A stretch of 64,000 nt of DNA from Natrialba magadii ATCC 43099 (GTDB lineage Archaea > Halobacteriota > Halobacteria > Halobacteriales > Natrialbaceae): NCBI RefSeq assembly GCF_000025625.1, contig NC_013922.1, forward strand, positions 2,046,001 through 2,110,000. The letters are read 5' to 3'. Both the position numbers and the translations under genes were made by a program. The stretch's first letter is position 1; each line of letters begins with the position of its first letter. This document shows, one piece after another, positions 8,251-18,943 of the stretch. Below the pieces are notes generated by a model. That model made no database searches, was not told the DNA's origin, and saw only the letters and a list, made by a program, of their open reading frames with translations.

Positions 8251-8616
8251 ATGACAGACACGCTGTACGACCGACTCGGCGGAGCGGACGCGATCGGTGC
8301 CGTCGTCGACGAGTTCTACGACCGCGTCGTGGCCGACGAGCAGGTCGCACACTTCTTCGACGACGTGGACATGCAGAAACAGCGCACCCACCAGGCCCAG
8401 TTCATCAGTTCGGTCGCGGGCGGGCCAGTCGAGTACACCGGCGGCGAGATGGAAGCCGTTCACGACGGGATGGGAATCGACCACGACGAGTTTGACGCCA
8501 TCGCGACGCACCTCAACGACGCGCTACTCGAGTTCGACGTCGACGACGACGACCGCGAGGCTGTTCTCGAGGCAATCGAGAGCTACCGGGAGCCGATCGT
8601 CGTCGCAGCGGACTGA
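8251..8616 (+). CDS. Truncated haemoglobin, group I-like
   Basis: The 121-residue product has the 2-on-2 globin pattern: LYDRLGGADAIGAVVDEFYDRVVAD at the start, HFFDDVDMQKQRTHQAQFISSVAGG (helix E region) and VHDGMGIDHDEFDAIATHLNDAL with the proximal-side helices. The His of AVHDGMG is the likely proximal haem ligand. Such globins bind O2 or NO and are often linked to nitrosative or oxygen stress. It is divergent from hemC, so a haem protein lies back to back with the haem pathway. The inverted repeat at 8172-8192 could control it. Confidence 0.9.
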   Translation: MTDTLYDRLGGADAIGAVVDEFYDRVVADEQVAHFFDDVDMQKQRTHQAQFISSVAGGPVEYTGGEMEAVHDGMGIDHDEFDAIATHLNDALLEFDVDDDDREAVLEAIESYREPIVVAAD

Positions 8617-8650
8617 CCCTGCAACTGTGACTGTGGTTCATTCCGACGGC

Positions 8651-9331
8651 TCACTCACCGCCGAGACCGATCTCTTGGCGTCGCCTTCGCAGGTAATACC
8701 CCGCAACGAGCGGCTGCAACGGTGCGACCGAGAGGCTCAGAAACGCGAGCCCCAGGTAGACGCCCGGATTCGGTCGCCACGAGTTCGACTGGGTGCAGAC
8801 GTAGGCCGCATCCTGGTGGATCGCTACCGGAAACGCGCCCACAGCGATCGCACCTGCGAGTCCGAGCGCGGCGGCGACGACGCCCGGAATCGCGAGCAGG
8901 AACGCCACGACTGCCGCGGTGAGACCGGCTACCGACGTCACCAGCGAGGCCGCGACGACCAGCCACCAACCCGCCCACCCCGGCGGCGTCCCGAAACGCC
9001 TGTGCCGGCGCGCGAGATAGACGACGCCCGCCACCGGTGCCCAGACGAGCGCGAAAAGACCGTTGAGCCACGGGTGCGGTCGCCAGTTTCCGCTCGCCTT
9101 TGGACGCCGCCGAACCCGTTTCGCGTCCAGCACGAGCGCCGCTGCGAGTGCCACCGTCAGTACTGTATAGCCGAACGTCCCAACGAGAAAGAGCCCAAAG
9201 TCGAGTCCAGGGAGGGGGTACTCGAGTTCCTGGAGCACGCCGACGATGCCGACGCCGATTACAGGTGGGAAGAGATAGAGGAGGCGCTCGACGACCCGTG
9301 CCCAGTCGAGTCCGTCTACGATCGGCGACAC
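8651..9331 (-). CDS. Polytopic membrane protein of unknown function
   Basis: The 226-residue protein has about six hydrophobic segments (around residues 15-35, 44-68, 88-106, 121-145, 148-172 and 192-213) with basic loops such as DAKRVRRRPKASGNWRPHPWLNG and a C-terminal YYLRRRRQEIGLGGE. I recognise no catalytic motif. The start is GTG at 9331. It is convergent with the haemoglobin gene and sits between it and hemL, so a link to tetrapyrrole metabolism is only positional. Confidence 0.7.
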   Translation of the reverse strand: MSPIVDGLDWARVVERLLYLFPPVIGVGIVGVLQELEYPLPGLDFGLFLVGTFGYTVLTVALAAALVLDAKRVRRRPKASGNWRPHPWLNGLFALVWAPVAGVVYLARRHRRFGTPPGWAGWWLVVAASLVTSVAGLTAAVVAFLLAIPGVVAAALGLAGAIAVGAFPVAIHQDAAYVCTQSNSWRPNPGVYLGLAFLSLSVAPLQPLVAGYYLRRRRQEIGLGGE

Positions 9332-9415
9332 CTGCGAGAGCGAACGATGCCCGGCCTCATAACAGTTCGTCGTTTCCGTTTCGTCTGGTCGCGGCCGGTT
9401 TTGAGGGGGTCGACG

Positions 9416-10690
9416 CTATAGCGCGTGTTTGTACGCTTCGAGTGTTTCCTCGACGTCTGCCTCAGTGTGACCGTAGCTGACGAACTGGCACTCGAACTGG
9501 TTCTGTGAGAGGAAGACCTCCTGTGCTTTCATCTGGCCCCAGAAGACACGCCGCCAGCGGTCCGTCTCGGCGTTCTTCACGTCGGCCGCGTTTTTGGGTG
9601 CCTCGCCGTCGCGCGTGAAGATCACCTTGAACATGCTGTCGGTGCCCGCGACCGTGTACTCGGGGGCCTGATCGGCGACGATGTCTGCGAGTCCCGACCG
9701 CAACTGGTCGCCCAGCGTGTTGACGTGGTCGTAGACGTTGTTCGCCGCTGCGAACTGGAGCGTCTCGAGTCCGGCCGCCATCGTGACGGGGTGGCCGGAG
9801 AAGGTGCCGGCCTGGAAGACGGGGCCGGAGGGGGCCAGTTGCTCCATGATTTCTGCGCGGCCGCCGAGCGCGCCGACGGGGAAGCCGCCGCCGATGACCT
9901 TGCCGAACGTCGTCAGATCGGGCGTGACGCCGAACTCGCTCTGAGCGCAGCCGAGGCCGCCGACGCGGAAGCCGGTGATCACTTCGTCGAAGATGAGCAG
10001 GGAGCCGTGTTCGTCGGTGATCTCGCGCAAGAAGTCGTGGTAGCCGTCGTCGGGGTCGACGATCCCGTAGTTGGCGAGAATCGGTTCGGTCATGACGGCG
10101 GCGATGTCGTCGCCGTGTTTCTCGAACGCCTCGCGAACGGCGTCCTCGTCGTTGAACGGCACCGGAATCGTGTGCTCGGCGACCGACTGCGGGACGCCGG
10201 CCGAGGAGGGTGCGACGCTCTCTACGTCGCCCTCGACCAGCGTCGAGTCCTGGGCACCGTGGTAGCCGCCCTGATTGACGATGATCTTGTTTCGGCCGGT
10301 ATAGCCGCGCGCGAGGCGGACGGCCGAGGTGGTCGCCTCGGTGCCGGAGTTGACGAACCGGATCTTCTCGACGCTCGGGACGTGGCGCACGACGAACTCG
10401 GCGAGGTCGACCTCGATTTCGGTCGGCGTGCCGTACATCGGTCCCTCGCTGGCGTTCTGCTGGATGCCAGCCTGGACGGATTCGGGGAGGTTGTGTCCAA
10501 GCAGCAGCGGGCCGAGACCCATTACCCAGTCGATGTAGCGGTTGCCGTCGGCGTCGATGACGTGGCCGCGGTCGCCCTTCTGGACGAAGAACGGGTAGGG
10601 CTCGATCGCGGCGCGGACGGCGGAGTTTACGCCGCCGGGCATTACCGAGAGCGCTCGATCGTACAGCGCGCGCGAGTTGTCGTCGTTCAT
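9416..10690 (-). CDS. hemL: Glutamate-1-semialdehyde 2,1-aminomutase
   Basis: This 424-residue, PLP-dependent class-III aminotransferase-fold enzyme converts glutamate-1-semialdehyde to 5-aminolevulinate in the C5 pathway. Clear motifs: [15 protein letters not shown] near the start, [42 protein letters not shown], and [17 protein letters not shown] containing the lysine that binds PLP. I start at ATG 10690 ([13 protein letters not shown]) rather than the ATG nine codons further up, because it gives the usual family N-terminus. It lies between the hemC operon and hemB on the same strand. Confidence 0.96.
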   Translation of the reverse strand: MNDDNSRALYDRALSVMPGGVNSAVRAAIEPYPFFVQKGDRGHVIDADGNRYIDWVMGLGPLLLGHNLPESVQAGIQQNASEGPMYGTPTEIEVDLAEFVVRHVPSVEKIRFVNSGTEATTSAVRLARGYTGRNKIIVNQGGYHGAQDSTLVEGDVESVAPSSAGVPQSVAEHTIPVPFNDEDAVREAFEKHGDDIAAVMTEPILANYGIVDPDDGYHDFLREITDEHGSLLIFDEVITGFRVGGLGCAQSEFGVTPDLTTFGKVIGGGFPVGALGGRAEIMEQLAPSGPVFQAGTFSGHPVTMAAGLETLQFAAANNVYDHVNTLGDQLRSGLADIVADQAPEYTVAGTDSMFKVIFTRDGEAPKNAADVKNAETDRWRRVFWGQMKAQEVFLSQNQFECQFVSYGHTEADVEETLEAYKHAL

Positions 10691-10807
10691 GCGCGGGTCT
10701 AGGGAACGGGACGGCAAAGTAGTACCGAGGTTCGCCTGCGATGTGTCCGGTAGCAGCTGGTGTCTGTCTATCCCGTCTGAACCGGTTGCACCCGGTCGGT
10801 AGCCGAC

Positions 10808-11398
10808 TCAGCGCCCCTTCCGCTCGGACTGACGCCGCCGAATTGTCTGTGCTACGTCTGCGTAGTTCGGGACGCCTTGCAACTGTAGGTCACCGCCCAG
10901 ACTGAAGCCGCTCGGCGTCACTGTGTGTGAAACCGTGATCGTGCCGTATCCACGACTGCGGCTGAACGATGTCGTCTTGGTCTGGAGCCCGCTTACGTCT
11001 TCCACCCACGTTTCGTTCGTCGTTCTGGTCGTCATCCCGGTTGAGACGATGATTCGACGGTCAGTGACGAGATATCGCTGATAGGTGCGCTGGTACCAGA
11101 CGTACCCCACGAGCAGGACGCCTGGAACGAGTGTCAGGAGCCCGACCGCGACCTCGACGAGACTAAGGAGGAGCCCCAGCCCGACGAACATGCCCGCAAG
11201 CGCGAGGTAGCCGGTCCACCCCCACCACGTCGGCCGCGTGTCGACCAGCACCGTTTCGTCGTCGAGCAGGTACGACTCATCCTTCGAACTGGAACCGGAA
11301 CCGCTGTCCGTCCTCGACTGCACTGTTTCGCCCTCCTTGTGCTCGTCCCTCTTCGTTTCCTCGTACTCCACCGTCGACCGGTTCCCACGTTGACTCAT
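10808..11398 (-). CDS. Membrane protein with a bacterial PH-like (DUF304) domain
   Basis: The 196-residue protein starts with a polar, Ser/Glu-rich segment of about 45 residues, then LLDDETVLVDTRPTWWGW and two closely spaced transmembrane helices (about residues 64-100). A C-terminal domain containing QRYLVTDRRIIVSTGM and RSRGYGTITVSHT has the pattern of the bPH2/YdbT family. Such proteins are membrane-associated and generally uncharacterised. It stands alone, 118 bp past hemL and about 220 bp from hemB; that last gap shows no further gene. Confidence 0.75.
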   Translation of the reverse strand: MSQRGNRSTVEYEETKRDEHKEGETVQSRTDSGSGSSSKDESYLLDDETVLVDTRPTWWGWTGYLALAGMFVGLGLLLSLVEVAVGLLTLVPGVLLVGYVWYQRTYQRYLVTDRRIIVSTGMTTRTTNETWVEDVSGLQTKTTSFSRSRGYGTITVSHTVTPSGFSLGGDLQLQGVPNYADVAQTIRRRQSERKGR

Positions 11399-11616
11399 TC
11401 AGCACCTAGCTTCGAGAGATGCATGATAAATGCAATCATCCGTGATGACAGTCACTAGATCTAACACATACCGTTCACAGACAAGAACTCGCACGTACAG
11501 GCACCTCCCGGTCGTCCTCTTGCTTACTCGAGTGCAGCTGCCATCATACGATCACACCTGCGGAAAACCAATCTGTCCACCGACACACCACTCATCACAC
11601 GACGTCTTCACACTGG

Positions 11617-12618
11617 TCAGCGCAGTCGTTCCGCAACGTCCTCAGCGAAGTAGGTCAGAATCAGATCCGCGCCCGCCCGCTTGATCGAGAGCAGGGACTC
11701 GAGTGCAACCTCTTCTAGGTCGAGCCAGCCCTTCTCGGCGGCGGCGTGGAGCATGGCGTACTCGCCGGAGACGTTGTAGGCGGCGACGGGGTGGTCGAAC
11801 TCCTGGCGGATGTCGCGGACGATGTCCAGGTAGGGAAGGGCGGGTTTGACCATAAGTACGTCTGCGCCCGCGTCGGCGTCGAGACGGACTTCGCGCAGCG
11901 CTTCGCGCGAATTCGCGGGGTCCATCTGGTAGTGGCGGCGGTTGCCGAAGGCGGGTGCGCCGTCGGCGGCGTCCCGGAACGGGCCGTAGAAGGCGCTCTC
12001 GTACTTCGCGGCGTAGCTCATGATGGGGACATCGTGGAAGCCTTCGTCGTCTAACCCCTCGCGGAGCGCGCCAACCATCCCGTCGGTCATGCTACTCGGC
12101 GCGACCATGTCTGCGCCCGCTTTGGCGTGGGAGACTGCTGTTTTTCGGAGCGAGGTGAGGGTGGCGTCGTTGTCGACAGTCAACGAGGGATCTGGCGTCT
12201 CGCACTCGCCGTGACGGAGGTCGGGTTCGAGCGTGCCGCAGTGGCCGTGTTTGGTGTACTCACAGAGGCAGACGTCAGTAATCACGTAGGCGTCCGTCTC
12301 GGCGGTGATCCGCCGAGTCGCCTCCTGTATCACGCCGTCGTCGGCCCAGGCGCGCGTTCCCGTCGCGTCCTTGGACTCGGGGATGCCAAAGAGCATGATG
12401 GCTTCGACGCCGGTATCGAGTACTTCCTCGACGCGCGCGACGCTCTCTTCGATCGGGACGCGCTCGTGGCCGGGCATCGACTCGATCTGCTGGCGCGTCG
12501 TCGCCGTCGCGTCGATGAACACCGGCGCGATGAGATCCGCCGGCTCGAGGCTCGTTTCGCTGACGAGCCCACGTATCCGGTCTTGCCGGAGCCGACGCGG
12601 ACGGTGTGTAAGATCCAT
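11617..12618 (-). CDS. hemB: Delta-aminolevulinic acid dehydratase (porphobilinogen synthase)
   Basis: The 333-residue enzyme condenses two 5-aminolevulinates to porphobilinogen. The metal-binding segment DVCLCEYTKHGHCG has the Cys/His spacing of zinc-dependent HemB. The two active-site lysines are in MSYAAKYESAFYGPFRDAA and DVLMVKPALPYLDI. The N-terminus LTHRPRRLRQDRIRGLVSET is also typical. ATG 12618 is preferred over an upstream start that would add 75 unsupported residues. With hemL, hemC, cobA and hemD it covers the pathway from GSA to uroporphyrinogen III and precorrin-2; hemA is not in the window. Confidence 0.96.
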   Translation of the reverse strand: MDLTHRPRRLRQDRIRGLVSETSLEPADLIAPVFIDATATTRQQIESMPGHERVPIEESVARVEEVLDTGVEAIMLFGIPESKDATGTRAWADDGVIQEATRRITAETDAYVITDVCLCEYTKHGHCGTLEPDLRHGECETPDPSLTVDNDATLTSLRKTAVSHAKAGADMVAPSSMTDGMVGALREGLDDEGFHDVPIMSYAAKYESAFYGPFRDAADGAPAFGNRRHYQMDPANSREALREVRLDADAGADVLMVKPALPYLDIVRDIRQEFDHPVAAYNVSGEYAMLHAAAEKGWLDLEEVALESLLSIKRAGADLILTYFAEDVAERLR

Positions 12619-12722
12619 ACTTGCGTTATTGACGGCATACGCAAAAGCGGTGCGTTCACGATCCGTCGGGTTCAGTGAAAGATTGGTTTGAGCTAGCGGC
12701 CGATTTATACTACCTTCCCAAC

Positions 12723-12970
12723 ATGTCTGCGGATGGACCGCCGTCCCGGTCACCGCTCTCGCCGCCGCTTTCTCTGAACAACTCCCGCGCCGTCGATTCC
12801 ACAGTTTCCGAAACACACTCCCGCTCTTCGATGACGACGACATCGACCGCGTCGTCCTCGAAACGGATCGCGGAACGGCACTCCGCTGGTTCGGCTACGA
12901 GGAGATCACGCGAACGGTTTCCTACAAGGAGACCGTGTTCGAGGTGACGGGTGTACTCGAGTCCGACTGA
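12723..12970 (+). pseudogene. Small conserved-type gene with a frameshift at its second codon
   Basis: The frame ending at TGA 12968-12970 has strong coding character and reads, in part, RRRFHSFRNTLPLFDDDD, RVVLETDRGTALRWFGYEE and SYKETVFEVTGVLESD. It is open back to 12692 yet has no ATG, GTG or TTG. An ATG at 12723 lies about 17 bp after a TATA-like ATTTATA (12703-12709) but is in the wrong frame. Adding one G after that ATG would give MVCGWTAVPVTALA and restore an 82-residue protein. This is either a recent inactivating deletion or a sequencing error. I do not recognise the function. Confidence 0.6.
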
Positions 12971-13008
12971 TGGCTCCCACTCTCCGGCTCTCACCCGCAT
13001 CGGTCCGC

Positions 13009-14097
13009 TTAGACTACCGACTCCACACCCTCGAACGCCGCAGCGATACGATCTTGGGCCTCGACTTCGGCGTCGTCACCAGCCACCGACAACACCAGCG
13101 CCACCTTCAACCGCGCCTTCCACGCCGGCAGATCGCCACCCGAAATCGCACCCACCTCGCGGAGCGTCTGTCCACCACCCGGCCCACCGTACAACCCCGC
13201 CGCCTCACCCGCGTAACACCGTGAGGTCAGGACTACGGGGAGGCCGTCGTCGATGGCGGACTCGAGTACACTCCCCAACTCACCGGTCGCGTTCCCGAGC
13301 CCAGTGCCGGCGAGGACGATGGCGTCGGGAGCGGCGGTGGACTCGAGTGCCCGTTTGATCTGTCGGCCGTCGACGCCCATCGCGTTCGTCACGATATCGA
13401 CACGGATGTCGGGGTCAATTCGCGCGCCGGCGTCCGGAATTGCTGACGCGTCGGTGTAGCTGCGTGGTTCGCGAAACGTTCGGAGGCCGTTGGGGGTCAG
13501 TTCGGCGACCGGTCCCGCGCCGGGTGAGGCAAACGTCTCGAGTTTGCTGGTGTGTGATTTGACGACCCAGCGGGCGGCGTGGATGGTGTCGTTGAACGCG
13601 AGGTAGCTACCGGTCTCGAATCGGTCGTCGACGGCGGCACGAACGGCGGTGAGCAGGTTCGAGGGGCCGTCGGTCCCCTCCTGGTCGAACGGGCGCTGTG
13701 CGCCGGTGAAGACGACCGGCACGTTGGCGGTGGTGACGAGGTCGAGGTAGTACGCCGATTCGGCCATTGTGTCGGTCCCGTGAGTGACGACGACACCGGT
13801 GACGTCTTCATCGGCCGCACGCTCGGCGGCGTCGACGATATCGGTTGCGTTCTCGACGGTTATCTGGAATCCGGATCGCTGACAGACGGTTTCGACGTCG
13901 AGGCTGGCGTAATCGGTGAGCTCCGGGACGGCGTCGAGAAGGTCTTCTCCCGACACCGACGGTGTCTTGCCGCTCGTCTCGTTGTCATCACCGGTGCTCG
14001 CGATGGTGCCGCCGGTGCTGATGACTCTGACGTGTGGTTTTGAGTGGGACTGTGTCTGTGACTGTGACGATCGTGACGTCGAATCCGTCGCTGGCAT
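13009..14097 (-). CDS. L-asparaginase family amidohydrolase
   Basis: The 362-residue protein has both threonine motifs of the asparaginase/glutaminase family: STGGTIASTGD at about residues 27-37 and VVTHGTDTMAESAYYLDL near 105. VFTGAQRPFDQEGTDGPSNLL and IVLAGTGLGNATG follow. It should deamidate L-asparagine to aspartate. The first 22 residues are a Ser/Gln-rich tract without a hydrophobic core, so there is no signal peptide and a cytoplasmic enzyme is expected. The GatD subunit of archaeal Glu-tRNA amidotransferase shares this fold, but it usually has an extra N-terminal barrel and a neighbouring gatE, neither of which is seen. Confidence 0.88.
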   Translation of the reverse strand: MPATDSTSRSSQSQTQSHSKPHVRVISTGGTIASTGDDNETSGKTPSVSGEDLLDAVPELTDYASLDVETVCQRSGFQITVENATDIVDAAERAADEDVTGVVVTHGTDTMAESAYYLDLVTTANVPVVFTGAQRPFDQEGTDGPSNLLTAVRAAVDDRFETGSYLAFNDTIHAARWVVKSHTSKLETFASPGAGPVAELTPNGLRTFREPRSYTDASAIPDAGARIDPDIRVDIVTNAMGVDGRQIKRALESTAAPDAIVLAGTGLGNATGELGSVLESAIDDGLPVVLTSRCYAGEAAGLYGGPGGGQTLREVGAISGGDLPAWKARLKVALVLSVAGDDAEVEAQDRIAAAFEGVESVV

Positions 14098-14247
14098 ACG
14101 CGTGTGCTCGACTCCCAGGGTGAAGGGTCTTCTCGCTCGACGGAACCTTGCTGCGAAGCGACATTGTGCTTTGTTGTCGCTTGCACAACCTGGGGGCGCT
14201 GGCTGCCGGGACCAATACCCTCATCTGTCAGCATCGGTGACGAACGG

Positions 14248-15977
<1,730 letters not shown>

Positions 15978-16070
15978 TCTCTGCAGTGTCTCCCGTGAAG
16001 CGTGCCGATCGCGAAAGATTTGAACGATAATCCGTGACCGACGATACGTATTCGTCGACTGCGCTCGAGC

Positions 16071-16235
16071 TTATTCTGCGCGATCGACGTCGACTTTCTC
16101 TTTGAGGTTTTCGAGCCCGTCGGCTTCCGCGAGCTCTTGCAGGCGCTCCCGGAAGTGTTCCTCACAGAGACCGACTTTGAGGCCGCCCGACTCCGCGGCA
16201 AAGGCGGCCTCGCGGTCACAGTAGTGACAGTTCAT
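16071..16235 (-). CDS. Small zinc-ribbon protein (DUF6757 type)
   Basis: A 54-residue protein, MNCHYCDREAAFAAE at the start and VGLCEEHFRERLQEL in the middle. It has one CxxC pair and a CxxxH pair, enough for a single zinc site, followed by a charged amphipathic helix ending KVDVDRAE. Small proteins of this kind are widespread in haloarchaea and their function is unknown. The family label is from memory. The gene is 44 bp downstream of, and co-directional with, the PHP gene. Confidence 0.8.
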   Translation of the reverse strand: MNCHYCDREAAFAAESGGLKVGLCEEHFRERLQELAEADGLENLKEKVDVDRAE

Positions 16236-16279
16236 ACACAGCCGTTGGAGCCACGAGGCATTGAACCCTCCGCTCCCGG

Positions 16280-17086
16280 CTAGTCCGTCTGTCTTTCTGC
16301 GGTCAGTCCCAACTGGTCAAATTCAACCTTCGACAGTCCTGCAACGCCGAGTTCCGCCTCGTGTGCGTCGGTGCCACCAGTCGCGAGTAGGTCGTTGCGA
16401 TCGATCGCTCGCTCTACTGGTTCGAGATCGACCGTTCGACCGTAGGGGTACGAGAGTTCGACCGCATCGAGATCCGCTGCGTGCGACAGCGCGTGCTCCG
16501 GGTTCGGATACCGAAGCGGGTGAGCGAGCGACACGACCTGTGCAGCCTCGCCGAGAATCCGTCGCCCCTTCTCGAACGAGGGAATCTCCCGTGCAACGAA
16601 ACAGGGGCCGTCGTTCCCGATGAGCCGATCGAAGGCATCCTCGTAGTCGTACTCAGTTTCGGGATGAGCGTCGATCGCGCGGGCGACGTGCGGGCGGCCA
16701 AAGCCGTCCGTCACAGTGACGCCGAGGTCGATCCCCAGTTCATCCTCGACGTTGTCGACGATCGCCTGTCCGCGCTTGATGCGGTTCTCCTGAATCCCAG
16801 CCGTCAGGGACTCGAGTTCCGCTGTCGGTTCGATCCCGTATGCGAGCAGATCGACGCGCTGACTCGGCGTGTCGCCGTCGCCCTGAATCTCGACGCGGAG
16901 TTCGATGCCGTTGACGAGAGTGATACCATCGCGCTCGCACATGGGTTCGTCGAACGGCTGAAGCCGGTCGTGGTCGGTGATCGCGACGACGCGGAGGTCC
17001 GCTCGGGCGGCCGCGTCGGGGACGGCCTCGAGTTCGAGACTACCGTCCGATCGCGTTGTGTGGACGTGCAGATCGGCGTAAGGCAT
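16280..17086 (-). CDS. PHP-domain phosphoesterase
   Basis: The 268-residue protein contains the four PHP motifs: YADLHVHTTRSDG at the N-terminus, VVAITDHDRL, a metal-binding NGIELRV, then VVSLAHPLRYP and TGGTDAHE near the C-terminus. It therefore has a complete three-metal site. This group includes nucleoside 3',5'-bisphosphate and oligoribonucleotide phosphatases related to YciV/RNase AM, which is the closest functional guess. The start ATG 17086 sits at the PHP motif itself. It probably shares a transcript with the small zinc-ribbon gene downstream. Confidence 0.88.
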   Translation of the reverse strand: MPYADLHVHTTRSDGSLELEAVPDAAARADLRVVAITDHDRLQPFDEPMCERDGITLVNGIELRVEIQGDGDTPSQRVDLLAYGIEPTAELESLTAGIQENRIKRGQAIVDNVEDELGIDLGVTVTDGFGRPHVARAIDAHPETEYDYEDAFDRLIGNDGPCFVAREIPSFEKGRRILGEAAQVVSLAHPLRYPNPEHALSHAADLDAVELSYPYGRTVDLEPVERAIDRNDLLATGGTDAHEAELGVAGLSKVEFDQLGLTAERQTD

Positions 17087-17240
17087 TGGTCTGGCTCATC
17101 CGAGCAGTTCCGTCGGTAAAGGCGTTTTCAGTGGCGATGATGGGCATCGCTGGCAGCTTCGCGGCTAACCCGCACGCCAGTTGAACCCATTCTAGCGATA
17201 TTAGGTCTTGGGTGAGGCTAGTAATCCATTATGGACAATG

Positions 17241-17247
17241 TTTATAA
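17241..17247 (+). promoter_or_regulatory. TATA box of the DUF5789-type gene
   Basis: TTTATAA is centred 30 bp above ATG 17274 in an unusually AT-rich promoter, consistent with strong leaderless transcription. Confidence 0.65.
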
Positions 17248-17273
17248 TTATCGTTCACGCACTATAGGGTGTA

Positions 17274-17561
17274 ATGCTTCCAACCGGCACCGCCGAGGTC
17301 ATCGACGACCACGAGTACCCCGCAACGACCGAGGAACTGATCGAGGACTGTGGCGACCGCACCCTCGAACTCCCAAACGGCTCCGAGACGGTTGGCGACG
17401 TACTCGCGCGTCTCGAATCCGAAACGTTCGAATCGGCGGATGACGCTCAACTCGCCGTCTACTCCGCGGTGAGCAACAAGGCCGTTGGCCGCGTCGGCTA
17501 CAGCGACCGCGACCCAACACCGGTCGGCAGTCCGTACTCGCCGGACGCGGTTTCCTTCTGA
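17274..17561 (+). CDS. DUF5789-type small protein
   Basis: 95 residues beginning MLPTGTAEVIDDHEYPATTEELIEDCGD, with LELPNGSETVGDVLARL and a final DPTPVGSPYSPDAVSF. The pattern matches the haloarchaeal DUF5789 family, acidic cytoplasmic proteins without known activity; the label is from memory. It contains a single cysteine and no membrane segment. It is convergent with the gene at 17700-18713. Confidence 0.8.
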   Translation: MLPTGTAEVIDDHEYPATTEELIEDCGDRTLELPNGSETVGDVLARLESETFESADDAQLAVYSAVSNKAVGRVGYSDRDPTPVGSPYSPDAVSF

Positions 17562-17640
17562 GGTCGGCCTGTTCGATTCTCTTCTTGGCTGTTGCGCAAC
17601 TACTCGATCGACGGAGAGTCATCGACCGCGCGCAGAGCAG

Positions 17641-17672
17641 TCGTTCAGTCGTTCAGTCGTTCAGCCGTTCAG
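17641..17672. repeat. 8-bp tandem repeat
   Basis: TCGTTCAG is repeated three times and followed by CCGTTCAG. The array lies between two converging genes, about 30 bp beyond the stop of the minus-strand gene. It may serve as a spacer or simply reflect slippage. Confidence 0.75.
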
Positions 17673-17699
17673 CACCCCAGCACTCCAGCCGCTCAGTAA

Positions 17700-18713
17700 T
17701 CAGTCCAGAAAATCGACCGCCCCGGCCAACTCGAGTGGCACCGATCCTTTCCGGTAGCCTTCGACTCGGCCGTTCGGGCGTGCGCGGTAAACGACAGCGG
17801 GACGGTGTCGGACGTCGGGTCGTTCGCCGCGAACCGCAGCCCAGGCGTCGTCACGGAAACTCGTACAGTCGACGAAGAGCACTGCGCCGCCGCCGTGTTC
17901 GGCGAGTTGGCCGTTCGTCTTCGTCTCCGCAGTATCGCGTACTGCTGCGACGGGGCCGTCTGCCGCCCGGTTCGTCGGCGGCTGCGGTCGGGTGACCTCG
18001 ACGAGGACGTTCGTCTCGGCGTCTTCAGCGCGGAAGTCGAGTGAGTGGCCCGTCGTCACCTCGATTTCGGGCGTCACGTCGTAGCCCGCGTCGGTGAGGA
18101 TTTTCGCGGCGATGAACTCGCCGAGTGCGGCGCTCATACGCACCCGGTCGACGTGGTCGCTGGTGCCGAGTTTGCCCGACATGACGTGTCGGTACTCGTC
18201 GAGCGCGCCGGTTTTGAGAAAGTCCTCGAAGAAGCGTGTCGTCTCCCGGCGGCCTGCATCGGGGAAGCCGGCGGCGTGCTGGCGGAAGAACGCGCGGGTC
18301 GATTCGCGGCCGTCTTTGGACATGAATACCGGCAGGAAGTACCACGAGAGGTGCGGATAGTCGGCGAGCCACGGGTCCTCCTCGTGCAGCGTCGCGAGGA
18401 GTTCACGCTGGGTCCAGCGCGCGACGTGATACGGAATCTCGCGCCAGCCGTACTTGTCTGTGCGCCAGAGCGAGGACGGTGTTTCCGTGTTCCCCATCCA
18501 GTAGGCCTCGTCGTCAGTGCGCGCAAAGAGGGCGATATCGCCGTTTTGCATCTCGAAGCGGTGTGTCTCCCAGCCTGCGCCGATGTCGAACTGCGGCGTC
18601 ACTGCACGAGCACCGATATTCGATCTGAGCGGCTGGAGTATCTTCTGTCGAACTCGCTGCTCGCTCCAGGATGTGGGCGAATAGCGAAAGCGAAGCGGCC
18701 GTGCCACGGGCAT
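17700..18713 (-). CDS. DUF5784-type protein with nuclease-like C-terminal region
   Basis: The 337-residue protein matches a haloarchaea-specific family I know as DUF5784, of unknown function. Residues about 195-250 have the order seen in PD-(D/E)xK nucleases: ALGEFIAAKILTDAGYDV, then EIEVTTGHSLDFRA with a candidate metal-binding Asp, then VLVEVTRPQPP where ExK would be expected. The position of Lys is Thr, so the fold may be kept with altered chemistry. The N-terminal part is rich in Trp and His (YHVARWTQRELLATLHEEDPW is one stretch). No partner gene is adjacent. Confidence 0.72.
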   Translation of the reverse strand: MPVARPLRFRYSPTSWSEQRVRQKILQPLRSNIGARAVTPQFDIGAGWETHRFEMQNGDIALFARTDDEAYWMGNTETPSSLWRTDKYGWREIPYHVARWTQRELLATLHEEDPWLADYPHLSWYFLPVFMSKDGRESTRAFFRQHAAGFPDAGRRETTRFFEDFLKTGALDEYRHVMSGKLGTSDHVDRVRMSAALGEFIAAKILTDAGYDVTPEIEVTTGHSLDFRAEDAETNVLVEVTRPQPPTNRAADGPVAAVRDTAETKTNGQLAEHGGGAVLFVDCTSFRDDAWAAVRGERPDVRHRPAVVYRARPNGRVEGYRKGSVPLELAGAVDFLD

Positions 18714-18755
18714 CCTATGGCCCGGCCGGCCATACGTTTTGCGAGACAGCGTCTC

Positions 18756-18830
18756 ATACTACCGGACAGAACTATTCGAAGATTTGGGGCGCTACTGCGG
18801 CCGTCTCCGAAGATAACGGCTACAACTTCG
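18756..18830. repeat. Dispersed intergenic element, copy 1
   Basis: The 75 bp here match 41339-41413: 42 of the first 50 positions are identical with no gap, and the similarity decays after that. The copy lies in the gap between two divergent genes. It has no start codon of its own in a convincing frame. Confidence 0.65.
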
Positions 18831-18943
18831 TGATTGACCGCTCACGGACTCCTGTCTCACAGTATCACTCATCATGACTGCCTTCGAATATGAACGACCG
18901 TTACATTGATATGCGAATCGTTCCTACTATGTGTATACTTGCC

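Noticed and set aside
16240-16275. Possible 3' fragment of a tRNA gene (attachment site)
   Set aside because: On the minus strand GAGG-GTTCAATG-CCTC resembles a T-arm, but no acceptor or other arms follow and no integrase is near. The 12-bp match to 20985-20996 is expected by chance in 64 kb.
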